From: Incurvaria masculella
Taxonomy: Eukaryota > Arthropoda > Insecta > Lepidoptera > Incurvariidae
Assembly (NCBI GenBank): GCA_946894095.1
Contig: OX335665.1
Coordinates: 5,652,001 to 5,716,000 of the forward strand
Length of the DNA: 64,000 nucleotides
Direction of reading: 5' to 3'
The first letter of the stretch is position 1; each line of letters starts with the position of its first letter. Below the pieces are notes generated by a model. That model was not told where the DNA came from, ran no database searches, and saw only the letters and a program-made list of their open reading frames with translations. Shown piece after piece: positions 12,268 through 23,985 of this stretch. Made by a program: the position numbers and the translations under genes.

Positions 12268-12429
12268 CGCCCCGGTTGCACGAACAGACGGCTGTGTTGA
12301 TCAATGTTCAAACAGGTCACTTTTAGTGATCCGCATAGAGTTCCTTCCATACTGTCCATATGAAGTGACGTGTTCAATCATACGTTGACGTTGATTTTTA
12401 TTATTTGTCGTTTCATGCACTCGGCCCTA
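12268..12429 (-). mobile_element. Small MITE (GAGTGCACGAA ends), inverted
   Basis: Inverted copy of 11442-11600. Confidence 0.7.
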
Positions 12430-12451
12430 AGAGTTAATGATGCGTTCCATC

Positions 12452-13181
12452 CACGGAGGATAGAGGGAGAGAGGAGATGTTTTTAACTCATATTACTAAG
12501 GATAGCAGCGTGACACTGTGCGGGGAAGCGGGGGAAAAATCGCTTCATGGTGGGTTCATGCACCGCCCATTTTTGCGAAATCCATCTACAGGAAGAATCG
12601 ATATTCTGGTAGCAGCTATTCCGAGAGCTATTCTTAGTGGTTACAAGACTACAACTAGATGGCGCCTTTTAAATTTTACTAAGTGTTTTTTCTATAAAAA
12701 AAACTTATAAATTTAAATCTATACCTTCGCGCGGATTAAAATAATTTTAATTTAAAAATGCCATTAAAATTTGCATCATGAGATCAACATTTCTTACCGT
12801 AAAACGAAAATTATTGCGCGCCATCTATCGGCACATAGCAAGAGCGATACATCGATACAATGCTCGAATATTGACTCAAATTATAAAATATGATGTGTTT
12901 TACTGACAAATAAAACGTAATTCCACCTACAAAATTTAGAATATTTTGTCCTGTGTAATGTTTGCAACATTTTACACAAAATCTCATCGTGTAATCGACT
13001 GTTTGCCAAAAATTGCACCGTTGACCATAATATTGTCCCACAACCTAACACCGCCAGCGCCATGTCGCGAATGTCACTAAGCCACGCCTTCTTTATCACG
13101 TTGGCTGTGACGTAGCGACCTACTTGGTGGACACAGACCCAGTTTGCTTAGACCATCTCCTCTCTACCTCTATCCTCCGTG
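12452..13181 (+). mobile_element. hAT-type MITE, copy 1 (intact, 730 bp)
   Basis: Terminal inverted repeats of about 28 bp start CACGGAGGATAGAGG. The 8-bp target duplication GTTCCATC is perfect (12444-12451 and 13182-13189). Length of duplication and TIR form fit the hAT superfamily. There is no coding frame, so it is non-autonomous. Confidence 0.92.
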
Positions 13182-13251
13182 GTTCCATCATCAGATATTT
13201 ATGTTCCGAAGTTTACTTTAGTGGAATCTTGGCCGGCCGGCGTTTGCTTAA

Positions 13252-16200
13252 AAGAGTGGCGCAATAATTTTCGTCGATCAACCAGATCAACCGAAAATAA
13301 ATAGACCCACTATAAGTAAAGATAGACACTGGCTACATATCTACTACCAGAACACGAGAGGGCTTCGCACAAAACTGAATACATTTTTAAATGGCATAAG
13401 TGCAGCATCAGCAGAATTGTTCGTCATAACAGAGACGTGGTTGAATGAAACAATATGTGACGGCGAACTATTTCCGAGTACCCACACAGTGCTGCGCTCA
13501 GATCGTGGTGACGGGCGGCAAGGCGGCGGCGTGATGTTAGCGACGCGGCCGCCGTTCACACTCCGACGCATCGAGTCGCAGCCGGCCGCGGCGGCGGCGG
13601 CAGCGCCTCGGCCGCATGCGACCCAATCGGCACCGAGCGCCGCTGCATCGTCTCGCTCGAGCGTCGATATTATTTGTGCGGGAGTATATCGTAACGATCG
13701 GCTTCTCGCGGTTATTTGTGCATTGTATGTCCCGCCAAAATGTGAAGAATGTATGTTCAAAGACGCTCTTGCAATTTTGGAAAGTGTTTGTATTCACTAT
13801 GAACGTAAGAAGATTGTAATTATCGGAGATTTCAATTTACACTCAGCTCCACTAGAAAATACTTACTGCTTACAATACTTCACTGCTTTCTGTGAACTCA
13901 GCCAGAGCAACCGCGTAGTGAACAAAAATGATAGATGTTTAGATCTTGTTTTGTCAAACCTAGAATCGCACGAGTTGAATGTGAGCGAGGAACCGGACGC
14001 GCTGGTGCCGGTGGACGGACACCACCCGCCGCTAGCGGTGCGCCTGCACATTGCAGCCCCCTCTCTTCCCTCTTTTGCTCCCGCGTCGCCCCACCCCGCG
14101 CTTACCGCTCCGCTACAACCGCCCGCGCCGCCGCTCTCTAGCACTGACTATAATTTTCGGAAGGCTAACTTTCACAAGTTGTATTCGGATATTGCTTCCA
14201 TAGATTGGAGTCCGATATACGCAACAGATAACCCGCAATCGGCAGTAGATACATTTTATAATATTTTAAATAAATGTATAGCCAATAATGTACCTGTAAA
14301 GCAAATTGCTGTTCGAAAAGGTAAGTATTATTACCCCCAGTGGTATACAGCAAATACTATTCGCAATATTTGTAAAAAATCATTTCATCATCGTAGCTAT
14401 AAAGCAGGGTCTGTGCGCGACCGGGAATTGTTCAATTACTACCGAACTCTTGTAAAAGAAAACATAAGCACAGACGAGCAGAATTATCGTTCTAAAATGG
14501 AAAATGATTTGAGACGCGACCCGTCTGCGTTCTGGGCGTACGTAAAGGATAAAAAATCAAGCAGACATGGTCCCAAGCAAATAATACGCGATCGAATACC
14601 TATACCTATCCAACAGTCAGCAGACGCCTTTGCAGATTTTTTCAGGTCGGTATATTCGGACGTACCGCCGCGACTAGATGCGCGGGAATCGGAGGTGACA
14701 GCGGCCGCAGCGGGGGATCCGGGAGGAGCCGAGCGGGTCGCAATCGAGCGAGTGACGTCAGATGACGTCCGCGCTGCTCTCTCTGCTCTGCGCCCTAAGA
14801 GCTCCGCTGGCCCCGACGGTATCCCACCATACCTAGTTAAAGATTGTCGAGCGGTTCTTCTTGGTCCATTGATGCATATTTTTAATAACAGCCTACGATT
14901 ATCTTTTTACCCAGATAAGTGGAAATTGTCAAGAGTTGTGCCTATACCGAAGGTAAGATCAGCGGAAAACGTAACTGACTATAGGCCAATTGCGGTACCA
15001 TCCGTTTTTGCAAAGGTAATCGAATGGATTCTGCAACGCTACATAACCCGGCAGGTCGAGAGTCGGATTACCGACGCGCAACATGGCTTCCGGCTCGGGA
15101 GATCTACTGAAACAAATCTCATGGCTTTCATGAACAAGGTTACTCCCGCGCTGGACACCGGCCACCAGGTAGACGTGGCGTACTTTGACTTTCGGAAGGC
15201 CTTCGATAGCGTTGACAACGATTTACTTTTGCAAAAGTTCGCATTGGCTGGTTTCGCACCTAAGTTGCTAGATTTTTTCGCGTCGTACTTACGCAATAGG
15301 AGGCAATATGTAGTATATGAGGGTTACAAATCGCTCGAATATTGCACTAATTCTGGTGTGACTCAGGGTAGTAATTTGGGCCCACTCGAATTTATTATTT
15401 TTATAAATGATTTGGTTGATAAAGTTCACGCCTTCTGCTTGCTTTTCGCAGATGACTTTAAGATAATACAGGTGATCAAAAAAGAATCTGACTGCGACCT
15501 GCTACAGCGAGATATCGATTATGCACATGTTTGGAGTGACCAAAACAGGCTCTATTTCAACACTGACAAGTGCGCTATATTGACATTGAGTCGCTCCAGA
15601 GAGCCTATTCAATACCAATATCGACTTGGTGATGTCTTGCTTTCGAGAGTGACAAGTCAGAAAGACTTAGGTGTTATCATGGACACCAAATTGTCTTTTC
15701 ATGATCACATCGACAAACTATGCAAAAGCTCCTTTCGGACCCTGGGTTTTGTATTGAGACAAGCATACCATTTGCGCAGTACAGATGCAGTAAAGATCCT
15801 GTACAACACATTTGTGAGAAGCAAGCTAGAATCCAACGGAATGATATGGAACCCTCATGAGGCTAAATATACTGCCATGCTTGAAAGAGTGCAAAAAAAG
15901 TTTTTGAGGTTCCTTTATAAAAAGAATTATGGTTTTTATCCGATTTATCCGAATACATATCCAACAAAATTTATTCTAGGAATGGTGGGATACCAGTTAC
16001 TAGAAGTACGCCGAAATGTTGCGTTAACAAAATATGTGTTTAAATTAGTAATAGGACACGCGCAAAATTTTTCAGTGCTAGAGAGTGTTAATCTGTTCGC
16101 CCCAGACAATTACAGTCGCGCGCGCTCTCACCCTCACTTCGCGCTGCCCTCATCGCGGACCAACATGCTGCGTCACGCGCCGCTCACACGTGCGCTTACA

Positions 16201-16293
16201 GCTCTAAATGATATATCTGACAAAATAGACATCTATGCTTGCACTCTGGCCGAGTTCCAGAAGGCAGTTACTGCTTACTTTGAAGCTGCATAA
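13252..16293 (+). CDS. LINE endonuclease-reverse transcriptase ORF
   Basis: Open for about 1010 codons, with no ATG near its start; the track-style start at 13417 is a TTG inside the endonuclease. Motifs: QNTRGLRTK, FVITETWLNE, IIGDFNLHS and DGHHPPLAV (endonuclease); then SSAGPDGIPPYLVK, DYRPIAVPSVFAKVIEW, QHGFRLGRSTETN, DFRKAFDSVDND, GVTQGSNLGPLEF and LLFADD (RT, FADD at 15445-15456). The PQG box is changed to TQGSNLGP. Three GC-rich, Ala/Pro/Gly-rich inserts (about 13570-13660, 14030-14140 and 14680-14810) are unusual for this AT-rich genome. No stop codon breaks it. Confidence 0.85.
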   Translation, partial: KSGAIIFVDQPDQPKINRPTISKDRHWLHIYYQNTRGLRTKLNTFLNGISAASAELFVITETWLNETICDGELFPSTHTVLRSDRGDGRQGGGVMLATRPPFTLRRIESQPAAAAAAAPRPHATQSAPSAAASSRSSVDIICAGVYRNDRLLAVICALYVPPKCEECMFKDALAILESVCIHYERKKIVIIGDFNLHSAPLENTYCLQYFTAFCELSQSNRVVNKNDRCLDLVLSNLESHELNVSEEPDALVPVDGHHPPLAVRLHIAAPSLPSFAPASPHPALTAPLQPPAPPLSSTDYNFRKANFHKLYSDIASIDWSPIYATDNPQSAVDTFYNILNKCIANNVPVKQIAVRKGKYYYPQWYTANTIRNICKKSFHHRSYKAGSVRDRELFNYYRTLVKENISTDEQNYRSKMENDLRRDPSAFWAYVKDKKSSRHGPKQIIRDRIPIPIQQSADAFADFFRSVYSDVPPRLDARESEVTAAAAGDPGGAERVAIERVTSDDVRAALSALRPKSSAGPDGIPPYLVKDCRAVLLGPLMHIFNNSLRLSFYPDKWKLSRVVPIPKVRSAENVTDYRPIAVPSVFAKVIEWILQRYITRQVESRITDAQHGFRLGRSTETNLMAFMNKVTPALDTGHQVDVAYFDFRKAFDSVDNDLLLQKFALAGFAPKLLDFFASYLRNRRQYVVYEGYKSLEYCTNSGVTQGSNLGPLEFIIFINDLVDKVHAFCLLFADDFKIIQVIKKESDCDLLQRDIDYAHVWSDQNRLYFNTDKCAILTLSRSREPIQYQYRLGDVLLSRVTSQKDLGVIMDTKLSFHDHIDKLCKSSFRTLGFVLRQAYHLRSTDAVKILYNTFVRSKLESNGMIWNPHEAKYTAMLERVQKKFLRFLYKKNYGFYPIYPNTYPTKFILGMVGYQLLEVRRNVALTKYVFKLVIGHAQNFSVLESVNLFAPDNYSRARSHPHFALPSSRTNMLRHAPLTRALTALNDISDKIDIYACTLAEFQKAVTAYFEAA

Positions 16294-16398
16294 TTTTTAA
16301 ATAAGGTGTGTACTGTACTTATAAAATGCCTAACGCCTTGGCTATTACGCTGTAATGTTAGGTATATTGTTACATGAATAAATAAATAAATAAATAAA
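13252..16398 (+). mobile_element. LINE with AATAAA-repeat tail, 5'-truncated
   Basis: The open frame starts at 13252 after a TAA (13249-13251). The first recognisable LINE residues are YYQNTRGLRTKLN near 13348, the usual start of the endonuclease. The 3' end is an AATAAATAAATAAATAAAT tail (16377-16398). ORF1 is missing, which is typical of 5' truncation. It lies directly right of a hAT-type MITE. Confidence 0.85.
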
Positions 16399-16518
16399 TC
16401 ACTCGATCATCATACGATAGGCGGTAAAGGCGGGTTAGGACAGAAACAAATTTTGGGGCAAATTTCTTCGACACCAACGCCACAATACACATCAGGGCCA
16501 CTCGCCTTCTAAGAATCT

Positions 16519-17062
16519 AGGGCGACCGCTCATCTCCCCATACAAAAGGGGAAAGAAGATCACGCCCATATTTATTGTCAGAGATCCAAAATTTTGCTTA
16601 AAATAGCTTTATGTGATCGAACTAGATGTCGGATGACCATTGGCATTGTAAAATTGTGTTTGGTGTCTAATTGTTATAAGGTCCGAAAGTTCGAATTTTT
16701 GGCACGTTTTATACAATAACTTTGGAGGTGGATTACGCAATGATAAAGTAAGAACATCTTAAAAAGATTAGTCATCAGACATAGCTTATTAATTCAAGAT
16801 TTATAATCTATTTGGTTTTTGTTAGATTTTTGACCACAGCGGTCGTGGTTTACTTTTAGCTATAAGTTGTTTTGAAATTAAAATTTTCGTAAATCTTACC
16901 AAATCATACGCTATGCACATTGTCTTTTTTGTCGGCATGTAGCATCTTCCTCATCACGGAGCCTGTCTTATTCTTTGAAACAGAGAAGGTCCCAGAGCGC
17001 AACAGCACGGTTTTGTACCGTGCCCGCGAAAGAGTTAGGCCCGCCGGGTTGGGCCACCTTAA
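16519..17062 (+). mobile_element. TTAA MITE, copy 4
   Basis: The right end is intact with TTAA (17059-17062). The left end is eroded (gggcgaccgctcatctcccc). Confidence 0.85.
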
Positions 17063-17262
17063 GCCGCACAGTTCCCTAGCGGAATTGTATGTTCGGCATA
17101 GAGAATTCGCACCCAGAAATGGATGCCGCAATGGAGCCGCCATCATTCATTTGTGAGTTTGCCGCAAAAATGCCCACGAGAAAATCGGCTCTATCTTTTT
17201 GTTGGAAAAGCTGTTGCAATGGAGTAAGTGAGTAAGTAAGTCACCGTAAGAGCTGTGTATTC

Positions 17263-17618
17263 TGAGCCGGTAGTCTTAGTTGTCACCTAAATTGGCGTTC
17301 ACGCCATACCGATCGACTGGCGTTTTAAAATGTATGGAGAAATTGAAGAGCGCGCCCAGTGGGCGTTAATCGAACTAACATTTGCGAGTCCGAGTATGAT
17401 TTGACAGCTTACTCAACGTTGCCGTAAATACGTTGTCGTTGCCGTTTTCGTCGACTCCGCGTTTTCATACAAATCGGAAGACCGAGTTTGACTTTGACAG
17501 CTTGAAGAAGTTAATCCACAGAATATCTAGTAAAAACTTGTATGGAGTTTGACGGTTTTACGGAACTTCGAAGTTACGTAAACGCCAATTTAGGTGTGAA
17601 CTCAGACTGACCACTCTG
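17263..17618 (-). mobile_element. GGTCAGTC-type MITE
   Basis: Same family. It abuts a jockey-like fragment at 17619. Confidence 0.82.
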
Positions 17619-18513
17619 GTCCCTCGCCAATTCGATCCGCCGTAACTTCTGTCGCTCTGCTACACCTCCCCTGGAACGGTCCGATGGATCACTCGCTATC
17701 CTCGCGAAGGAGAATGCGAACTTTTTTCGCGTCTTCCTCAACGTTCGATAACCAGAGTACGGCCCCTCCCTCGATATCATACTGTGGATTTTCGATGAAG
17801 TAGCCAAGGTTTCACCCTAGACTGGTATTCAAATGTTTGAGGACTTTAGACGACACTTCGAAGAGTAGGTCCTGACGGCATTCCTTCTTGCAGGAAGAGA
17901 ACCTCGGTCTAATCGGTACTAAAAAGTCGACCAGCGGATCCCTCCAACTGTCGGCCCATTGCGATAACTTCTCTTTTGCCTAAAGTTATTGAGCGCCTCA
18001 TCAACTCTCGGCTCCTACCGTACTTAGAAGCGAATAAACTCCTGGATGACAAACAGTACGGTTTCCGAAAAGCGCGGTCAGCAGGAGATCTTCTAACGTA
18101 CAGTCAACCAAAGTTTAAAGGATACACTTCCGGTTAAACGTAAAAATGCATGGTGTTTAAATATAACCTCTGATTCAATTTTGTTAGGGTTTTGTTTACT
18201 CAGTAGCTAGTAGACATCCTCAACTATGTTTGAATCTATACTCAACACCTGAAATTGTTTCCAAAAGTCAAAGTATTTCGACTGTTCATCTTTTCATTCA
18301 ACCGCGGATGTGTATCCTAACTCTTTGTTCGACTGTACGTTAAGAGCATATAGGCCGAAAGACTGGACAATTTTGGGGAGTCGCTGGTAGTGGCATTGGA
18401 CATCTCCAAAGCATTTGACCGTGTTTTAGCACCGGGTTCTACAAGGCAAGCTCCCGTTTTTCGGCATTCCACCCTAGCTTTGCTCGTGGATCGCCAGCTT
18501 CTTGTCTAGACTA
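17619..18513 (+). pseudogene. Jockey-like LINE fragment, interrupted
   Basis: 17619-18100 aligns with about 57263-57850 (including QYGFRKARSAGD). 18356-18513 aligns with about 57880-58010. A 255-bp insert of unknown type lies between. Many indels; not coding. Confidence 0.78.
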
Positions 18514-19059
18514 GGAGGTCGCGACAAAAATGGTAACGATAACGTAAATGGCTGAAACTGGGTTCACATGATAAAGACCAACCCTCTGAAGCTAAATGTG
18601 TCAGTCTGCCTGTGCCAAGTGGTTGCGTTACGTAGATAAGGCGCCTGAAAAAGTAGTTATGGCGACAAAAAATATAAATGATAAGGTAAATTGCTGCAAA
18701 TAACGAAGCATGAAAGTATCAGTACATACTTGCTTAGCAATGCCAAAACTGAACAAATCTTTGGTTGCATTTCGTAGTTATAGGCGATTTAGCTTACAGA
18801 TATAACTTTAGGTATATTTAAGTATTTCATTAAAAAACCGACTGGTTATTGTTGTATAATTTATAGGTATCAATGTTTCTAGACAATCAGTATATTCATC
18901 AGCAGATACATACCCACTTCTGTTTTATATAGCCAATCTATATAACGCAACCACTTGGCACAAGCAGACCGACATATTTAGCATCAGAGGGTTGGTCTCT
19001 AACATGTAAACCCAGATTCAGCCATTTACCTTATCGTGACCAAAAATGTCGTGACCTCC
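18514..19059. mobile_element. MITE with about 110-bp terminal inverted repeats
   Basis: The left arm (from ggaggtcgcgac to aagtggttgcgtta) is mirrored by the right arm (taacgcaaccacttggc to gtgacctcc). It is about 546 bp, has no ORF, and sits inside a jockey-like fragment. Confidence 0.82.
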
Positions 19060-20277
19060 CGGTATAGTCGGGCCGCTCCTTATACGTTGCGGTTTACGGT
19101 GCGAATAAGGACGACTTCCCGATTGGCCTCGGGAATGGGGCTGCAGGGACGTCAAAACGCAAACAAAATTGCAACCCGTAGCAAGTTTGAGTGAAGACAC
19201 TCCACTCAAAATCGTTGCAACTTATTGGTCGAGGTGCGGGTCCATTCTTTTTTCAATGTTTTACACTCCTATGTTTTGACAGCGAAGAAGAGGGTATTGA
19301 ACGTGCTACCAAAGATAATACTAATGATTACTTCGTAAAGCATGGAGGTGAAGAAATAACAGGAGTACGGATGGAACTAGAAAAGTGTCTACACCACAAT
19401 TGTGCCGCGGGAGGCGTGACGGCCGGATACGGCTATCGGTAAATACATCATTACGAATGAAGAATGACGTAAGGACCATCTGGTTTATTGAAAAATAGGT
19501 CTTATCGTAACAAGTTTACCTACCGATTTGGTAGACTTATAATTGGTTTTTTTTCCGTTATCATCACTACGTCACAAATGTGTACGGCGACATAATGTTG
19601 TAAATCGCGTGGCGTCATTTTTCGCGCGCTCGTTGCATAGAAGTTATTTCTCCATACATTCTTCACCTCCATGCTACAAAGTAACAATAAGATAAAATAC
19701 AAACATTCATAAAGATAGTAGTATTTAAAAAAAAAAGAATAACTACTTCTTTCAAGTGGGTAGTCGTGTAATGAGCCAGCTCCGACCAAACCAATTAACT
19801 TCAAAAAGATGACACCCGAAACGGCGTTTCCCGCCAAGCAGCAAACGATGCGCGCAGGCGCGAAAGTGACAGATGAATGGAACATTAGTTCGGTTAAGTT
19901 TGAATCTGATCTGGGGGCTATTTTGGTAAAATTAGTGGGATTCATTGCTTTGCTTCGTGTTACAAGTGAAGAAATGAACAACTAGAGCGATATGTGCAAT
20001 TGGAGATGAAACAGAGAATATGCTGCAAAAAATTACAACGCACAGTGCACCATAGGCTTAGAATGTAAATACATACAGAGTCAACTGACGGATGAAACCA
20101 AAATCTTTTCATACAAAATGTACTGACAAAATTTTTTTAGTAAAAAAAATTATAATAATAATAATATTCTTTATTGCAATCCATACAAAGTACAAAGCAA
20201 AGGCGGATTTATTGCCTAAGGCAATTATAGTAATTAATTTATAAATTATAGTAACAGTATAAATCATAAAAGTAAAT
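19060..20277. other. Unassigned intronic stretch with inverted segments
   Basis: gcatggaggtgaagaa at about 19340 recurs inverted at about 19659. 19178-19240 resembles 51198-51260 (tagcaag...gagtgaaga...). A 153-codon open frame (19520-19981, minus) has no known motif and is probably chance. Confidence 0.35.
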
Positions 20278-20663
20278 AGCATAGTGTTTGTTTTGGTAAG
20301 ATCAACGAAAATTTTAATTACAAAACGACTTATAGCTAAAAGTAAACCACGAACGCTGTATTCAAAAATCTAACAAGAACCAAATTGATTATAAATCTTT
20401 ATGAAACTATACAGACTAAAAGGGGGATACTGACTATGTCTGATGACTAATAATCCACCTCCAAAGTTATTGTATAAAACGCGCGAAAAATTCGAACTTT
20501 CGGACCTTATAACTTACAAAACAAAACACAATTTTACAATGCCAACAGTCATCAGACATTTAGTTCGATCAAATAAAGCTATTTTGAGCAAAATTTTGGA
20601 TTTCTAAAAAGAAATGTGGGCGTGATCTTATTTTCACGAGTTGAGCGGGAAGGCCCACCTTAA
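20278..20663 (-). mobile_element. TTAA MITE, copy 5 (truncated)
   Basis: The terminal about 180 bp on the left are missing, and a short unrelated stretch (about 20400-20430) replaces part of the middle. TTAA at 20660-20663. Confidence 0.82.
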
Positions 20664-20684
20664 ATTTGGGATATGATTATTGGG

Positions 20685-20990
20685 ATTGAGACAAACAAAA
20701 AAGTTTAACAACATTTTGCTGAATGTCCTCTAAATAAAAAGTTAGACTCTCCACACAAAGTAATTTAATTATTTAGTCTAAAAACAATGTAATGTTCCGT
20801 AAGAACGTGGGAACATTGTATTACTTGGGCATGGATCGCTAATATCACACCTACTGTCGTGACATTAGCCTGATACGCCACGAGGGATGTAGGTTCCATG
20901 CCAAGACCTTCTTATGCACAGTTACAACGTCGCTTCAAATTACACTAAACAAAAACATAAATTTCAAAAATGTATGTCTCGGTAACTTGA
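20685..20990 (-). mobile_element. MITE with AGGGTGTCGT ends, partial inverted copy
   Basis: Shares with 2381-2831 the block around ggtgtgatattagcc (here in reverse) and gggatgtaggttccatgcc. Terminal repeats are missing. Confidence 0.65.
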
Positions 20991-21080
20991 CACTTAAGAG
21001 AAAGAAAAAAGAAAATGTAGAAAGAAATGTCATATCAATTATAAAAGCTACACATGTAAAAGAAGTAATTACAAACAGGA

Positions 21081-21376
21081 AAAACCGGCCAAGTGCGAGT
21101 CGGACTCGCACACGAAAGGTTCCGTACCGTCGTAAAAAAATGTATACAAAAAAATCACGTTTTTTGTATGGGCACCTTTAATTTTAATTATTTCTTAATC
21201 TTACCTATTTGTTGTTATAGCGGCAAAATAAATACACACTCTGTGAAAAATTCAGCTGTCTATCTGTTACGGTTACTGAGATACAGCCCTGTGACAGACG
21301 GACGGACGGACGGACGGACAGCGGAGGCTTAATAATAGGGTTCCGTTTTCACCCTTTGGGTACGGAACCCTAAAAA
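21081..21376 (+). repeat. 300-bp dispersed repeat, full copy
   Basis: Both ends present. Confidence 0.88.
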
Positions 21377-21689
21377 TGATTTGGAGGAGTGCAACGCGCC
21401 AATTATAAAAAAAATCTTAAAGTATTCTAGTGACAAGCCTTTCTTTTACATTTTATTTCAGTCGTTTAACATTTTAAAAACAATTAATTGTCTTTTATTG
21501 CTGCAAAGCTGAAACGAAAATACTACATAGGCCAGGAGATAGCGTTGCGTTATTCACGTTATTTTAGTTCGTAAATATTTGAATGCAACATGTTGGATAT
21601 GATTTGTATTTCGCCTAATCCAAACGTCAAAATAACATATATATTTTTTACTTTTATTGTTCATGGGTGCTCTATTTAATCATACACAC

Positions 21690-21800
21690 CTTCACGCCTC
21701 TTTCCCGGAGGGGTAGCCAGAGATGATAGAACGCCATAAGGTGCGATCACAGCACATCTCTTTCGCTTCATCTACAGACATACACATTTCATACATGCGA
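21690..21800. repeat. Low-confidence dispersed repeat
   Basis: ctttcccggaggggtagcca ... ttcgcttca is a string I associate with a common lepidopteran repeat. No second copy in the window. Confidence 0.3.
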
Positions 21801-22796
21801 CATACTACGATTACGGGTGCTACGTAATTGGTATACGTTCTTCTAGGTCGACCGCTTTTTGAAAGTATTTACAGAGACAGCGTTTACAACTTCACTGGGT
21901 ATAGACTTTTCTAAGATTCCCCTACTCTGTTGGCGAGAAAGTGTCGGCGAGGGTTAGGTAAATGGTATATGTGTGGTATATTTTGTGAGCGGCTCGTAGC
22001 CTATACTCTAATTCAGTTAACCGCGATGCATAAGCCCCTCTCACTCTATGTACTGCGTATAACAGAAAAGGAGAGAACGCAAGTGGGCGGCAACCATTAC
22101 ACCAAATCACGTGCAAATATTCGAAATGTGCGGGCGGCCCGTTTCACACGGACGAATTTAAAAAAAATTTAAGATAAAGAATTTACCCGTATTTCTTATA
22201 AAAGTTGTGTTAACAAACCATATCTTTATTTTATGATTACACGTTAGTATTGATAACACGAATGTTATTTTAATCGCTGGGAATACAAAAATACAGTCAT
22301 TTAAAATATAAAAAAATATGATTTTTTCATACATTGCTCATATTATTTTAAAGACGTCCCCATTTTGGACCAAATGTTTTTTTTTGGAATGTCCCTTCCC
22401 TTTTTGTGTATTTATAAAAATATGTACCTGTCATAATAATAATAAAAATAAATCCTTTGCAATTTTTGACTTAGTATCATATTTTTTAAATAATTCAATT
22501 ACATATGAATACATTTGTGATTATACTATACATGTGTTTTTTTATTCCCAGTTGCCACAGAAATGCGACATCTTACATTTTAAATAATGGCCATGAATGG
22601 CTCCTCGCACAGTATATGTTTGGTAAACACGTCCGTACCGTACAAAGTCCGAGTCACGACTAAAAGAAAGCGCACGTGTGGAATAGGCCGGATAACCGAT
22701 GCCGTCGAAGGTAACGCTCTAATCACAAGCAAGCCTATTGTTCTCGTAAAACTGGTGGGGTGCGCGGTGCATCGCGCTTATCTGAAATAGACTATA

Positions 22797-22870
22797 GTGG
22801 CGCGGGGACTGGCCTAGCGTACCAGAGGCCTGGGTTCAATACCGACATGCACCACTGTCTTATATGGTTT
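22797..22870 (+). repeat. tRNA-derived SINE, head only
   Basis: gcgcggggactggcctagcg and the B-box region ctgggttcaataccg, then the 300-bp repeat begins. Confidence 0.75.
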
Positions 22871-23158
22871 AAAACCGGCCAAGTGCGAGTAGGACTCGCA
22901 CACGAAGGGTTCCGTAACATAATACAAGATTTGAACCAAATTAATCACGTCCCCTTTCAATTTTCATATTTTTTTATTTTACCTATTTATTATTATAGCG
23001 GCAACATAAATACACACTCTGTAAAAATTTCAGCCGCCTACATATTACGGTTCATGAGATAGAGCCCTGTGACGGACGGACGGACGGATGGACGGGCGGA
23101 CAGTGGAGGCCTAGTAATAGTGTTCCGTGGCACCCTTTGGGTACGGAACCCTCAAAAT
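22871..23158 (+). repeat. 300-bp dispersed repeat, full copy
   Basis: Follows a SINE head without a gap. Confidence 0.88.
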
Positions 23159-23861
23159 ATAGCACTAAACCGCCTTGGCTAGCAATTCAGTCGCCTTACT
23201 CAAGGCTTTGGCACCGAAATATGCTGTATCTTCAGTTTTAATCCGTCTAAGTCTACATCTATGCCCATCCATGTTCACTCGCGTAAAAAAAGCCAAGACA
23301 GCTCCCAGGCTAGCCACGTCGTCGCCTTTCGTCGCCTCGTTGTGCGCCAGCTATTTAGAATCGAATTAGCCGCGCTTTTCGTGCGCGCGACGAGCGGACG
23401 GACAAACGCGAGACGAATAGTTTTATAGGTGCGTGCGCACTGTGTTGCCATTTCAAGAGTGCGGCCATTTCAAAAAAAGAACAAAAGCGTGTTCGAATTG
23501 GTTCGCACTATAGTTCTTATAACTTAGCTTGATCGCTGTGACATTTTTCATCGAAATCCCGCCCATGAAGTTATGATTTTTTTAACGGTATTTATGACCT
23601 GTGCGTTGTACTTTATGGGATAGTATATTTTCGGGATCGTCCCAGCCCAGTCCCTAATATTTCGTTAGTTCCTTATTTATTTCGTTTTTCCTTATGGTGA
23701 CTATGCACACTTGGATACGTCAGAAAGAACATACATGATATAGTGTCACTTTGACAGCTGTCGCAGCGATCAAGCAACGTTTGTGTTTATTTTTTTATTT
23801 TCTCAAAAACTATTAAACCTACACTTGTCATGATACTAAGCATCCTAAAATTACATATTCT

Positions 23862-23985
23862 CAAAGGAATTAGGTGACATGCCAGCACATTCATTTATAA
23901 GCACGAATGCTACCTACACAGGTTTTCCATCCAGTTAAATGTAGGTAACATTTAACTGGATGGAAAAGGTGGACAATTGTTAATT
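23862..23985 (-). repeat. SINE 3' fragment with internal hairpin
   Basis: Matches the minus-strand SINE end (aggaattaggtgacatgcca). A 20-bp perfect stem with a 5-nt loop lies at 23923-23967. Confidence 0.7.

Noticed and set aside
13344..13797. Minus-strand open frames opposite the LINE ORF
   Set aside because: They lie in a GC-rich, Ala-rich part of the LINE and are antisense shadows.
19520..19981. 153-codon minus-strand frame as a host gene
   Set aside because: No motif, no splice support, and repeat-like surroundings with inverted segments.
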